This document shows, piece by piece, positions 6,248 to 6,485 of a stretch of DNA of 6,485 nt (position 1 is the stretch's first letter; each line of letters begins with the position of its first letter). The position numbers and the translations under genes were made by a program. Source of the DNA: Candidatus Harrisonbacteria bacterium (lineage in GTDB: Bacteria > Patescibacteriota > Minisyncoccia > UBA6257 > UBA11618). A model generated the notes under the pieces. That model had not been told where the DNA came from. It ran no database searches and was given only the letters and a program-made list of their open reading frames with translations. The stretch spans positions 1 through 6,485 of the forward strand of contig JAHFLM010000007.1 of the NCBI GenBank assembly GCA_023244865.1, in the 5' to 3' direction.

Positions 6248-6280
6248 ATGTCTCATTTCTCCCAATTAAATACGTTTTAA
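6248..6280 (+). CDS. 10-codon upstream ORF (possible leader peptide)
   Basis: ATG at 6248 opens a frame for MSHFSQLNTF ending at TAA 6278-6280. AAGGGGGTGA (6236-6245) before it matches the anti-SD with one G-U wobble, and its core is five bases from the ATG. This is the best ribosome binding site in the window. The ORF lies in the leader of the rightward gene, in the same frame but separated by two TAA codons (6278 and 6284). Its start codon is the loop of a TGAGA/TCTCA hairpin (6243-6255). The peptide shows no run of a single amino acid of the classical attenuator type. Translation is plausible; function is unknown. Confidence 0.45.
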   Translation: MSHFSQLNTF

Positions 6281-6301
6281 ATCTAAGAGGTACCCAAAAT
6301 T

Positions 6302-6485
6302 ATGGCTGGTTTTATTCACCCAGAATTACTTGAAGGAGAAATTTTCTTCGGAAATTGCACCCGTGGTCCAGGAAGATTCGCGGGTAAGGGAACTACTCCC
6401 TGGGAAGATATTGGCTGGAAGACAAAGCGAAAGGGTCAAAAAAGCTATCATGAAGGGCAGTTGATCACTGCAACACCACTCGACT
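6302..6485 (+). CDS. Hypothetical protein, N-terminal part (cut by window edge)
   Basis: The open frame starts at ATG 6302 and runs to the window end after 61 codons. The product begins MAGFIHPELLEGEIFFGN and contains GPGRFAGKGTTPWEDIGW and KTKRKGQKSYHEGQL. It is polar and basic, with no signal peptide or membrane helix in the visible part. I do not recognise a family. A modest SD, AGAGG (6286-6290), lies 11 bases before the ATG, weaker and more distant than that of the 10-codon ORF just upstream. Translation could depend on that ORF. The consensus promoter at 6192-6221 suggests good expression. The full length is unknown. Confidence 0.72.
   Translation, partial: MAGFIHPELLEGEIFFGNCTRGPGRFAGKGTTPWEDIGWKTKRKGQKSYHEGQLITATPLD

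Noticed and set aside
6228..6301. Known riboswitch class in the leader
   Set aside because: I compared the GGGGGTGAGA...TCTCATTTCTCCC region by eye with the fluoride and preQ1 consensus patterns and found no conserved core.
6248..6485. Readthrough or recoding joining the 10-codon ORF to the downstream gene in the same frame
   Set aside because: Two in-frame TAA codons separate them. TAA is not reassigned in any code expected here, and the downstream ATG has its own SD.

Overview
The window looks like a chromosomal fragment from a bacterium with a small, AT-rich genome, most likely Patescibacteria (Candidate Phyla Radiation). The reasons are several single-pass or surface proteins of no recognisable family, Pro/Ala/Gln-rich exported proteins, gene starts without Shine-Dalgarno (SD) sequences, and very compact spacing. 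This lineage call is inference. All tryptophans I checked are TGG and TGA ends dprA, so the code behaves as standard table 11, not the UGA-recoded table 25 of Gracilibacteria and Absconditabacteria.

Layout. (1) 1-229, minus: the 5' end of a small single-pass membrane protein gene, cut by the window edge. (2) 250-3290, plus: a tight housekeeping pair, dprA (DNA processing protein A) overlapping topA (DNA topoisomerase I) by the four bases ATGA. It ends at a strong symmetrical hairpin that also serves the convergent gene. (3) 3336-5245, minus: two anchored, exported proteins of unknown function. The upstream one (4208-5245) has its own extended -10 promoter placed so that the mRNA should be leaderless. 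The downstream one (3336-4097) carries a cysteine-rich C-terminal domain and follows after a 110-base AT-rich gap bounded by an inverted repeat that reaches its start site. (4) 5246-5431: a spacer with a long imperfect hairpin of unknown role and the terminator of the next gene. (5) 5432-6022, minus: an unrecognised soluble protein with an internally duplicated C-terminal module, a classic -35/-10 promoter and a good SD. (6) 6026-6301: a divergent control region with back-to-back promoters. (7) 6248-6485, plus: a 10-codon upstream ORF with an excellent SD, followed by the start of an unrecognised gene that runs off the window.

How the parts relate. DprA (RecA loading on incoming single-stranded DNA during natural transformation) and TopA (relaxation of negative supercoils) are co-transcribed and probably translationally coupled. 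The two surface proteins on the minus strand may form a functional pair, but the sequence does not show what they do. No mobile element, CRISPR array, tRNA or rRNA is visible. The most interesting content is regulatory: leaderless starts from TGN-TAWAAT promoters, a start codon held in a hairpin loop in a short leader ORF, and an inverted repeat that could mask a start site.
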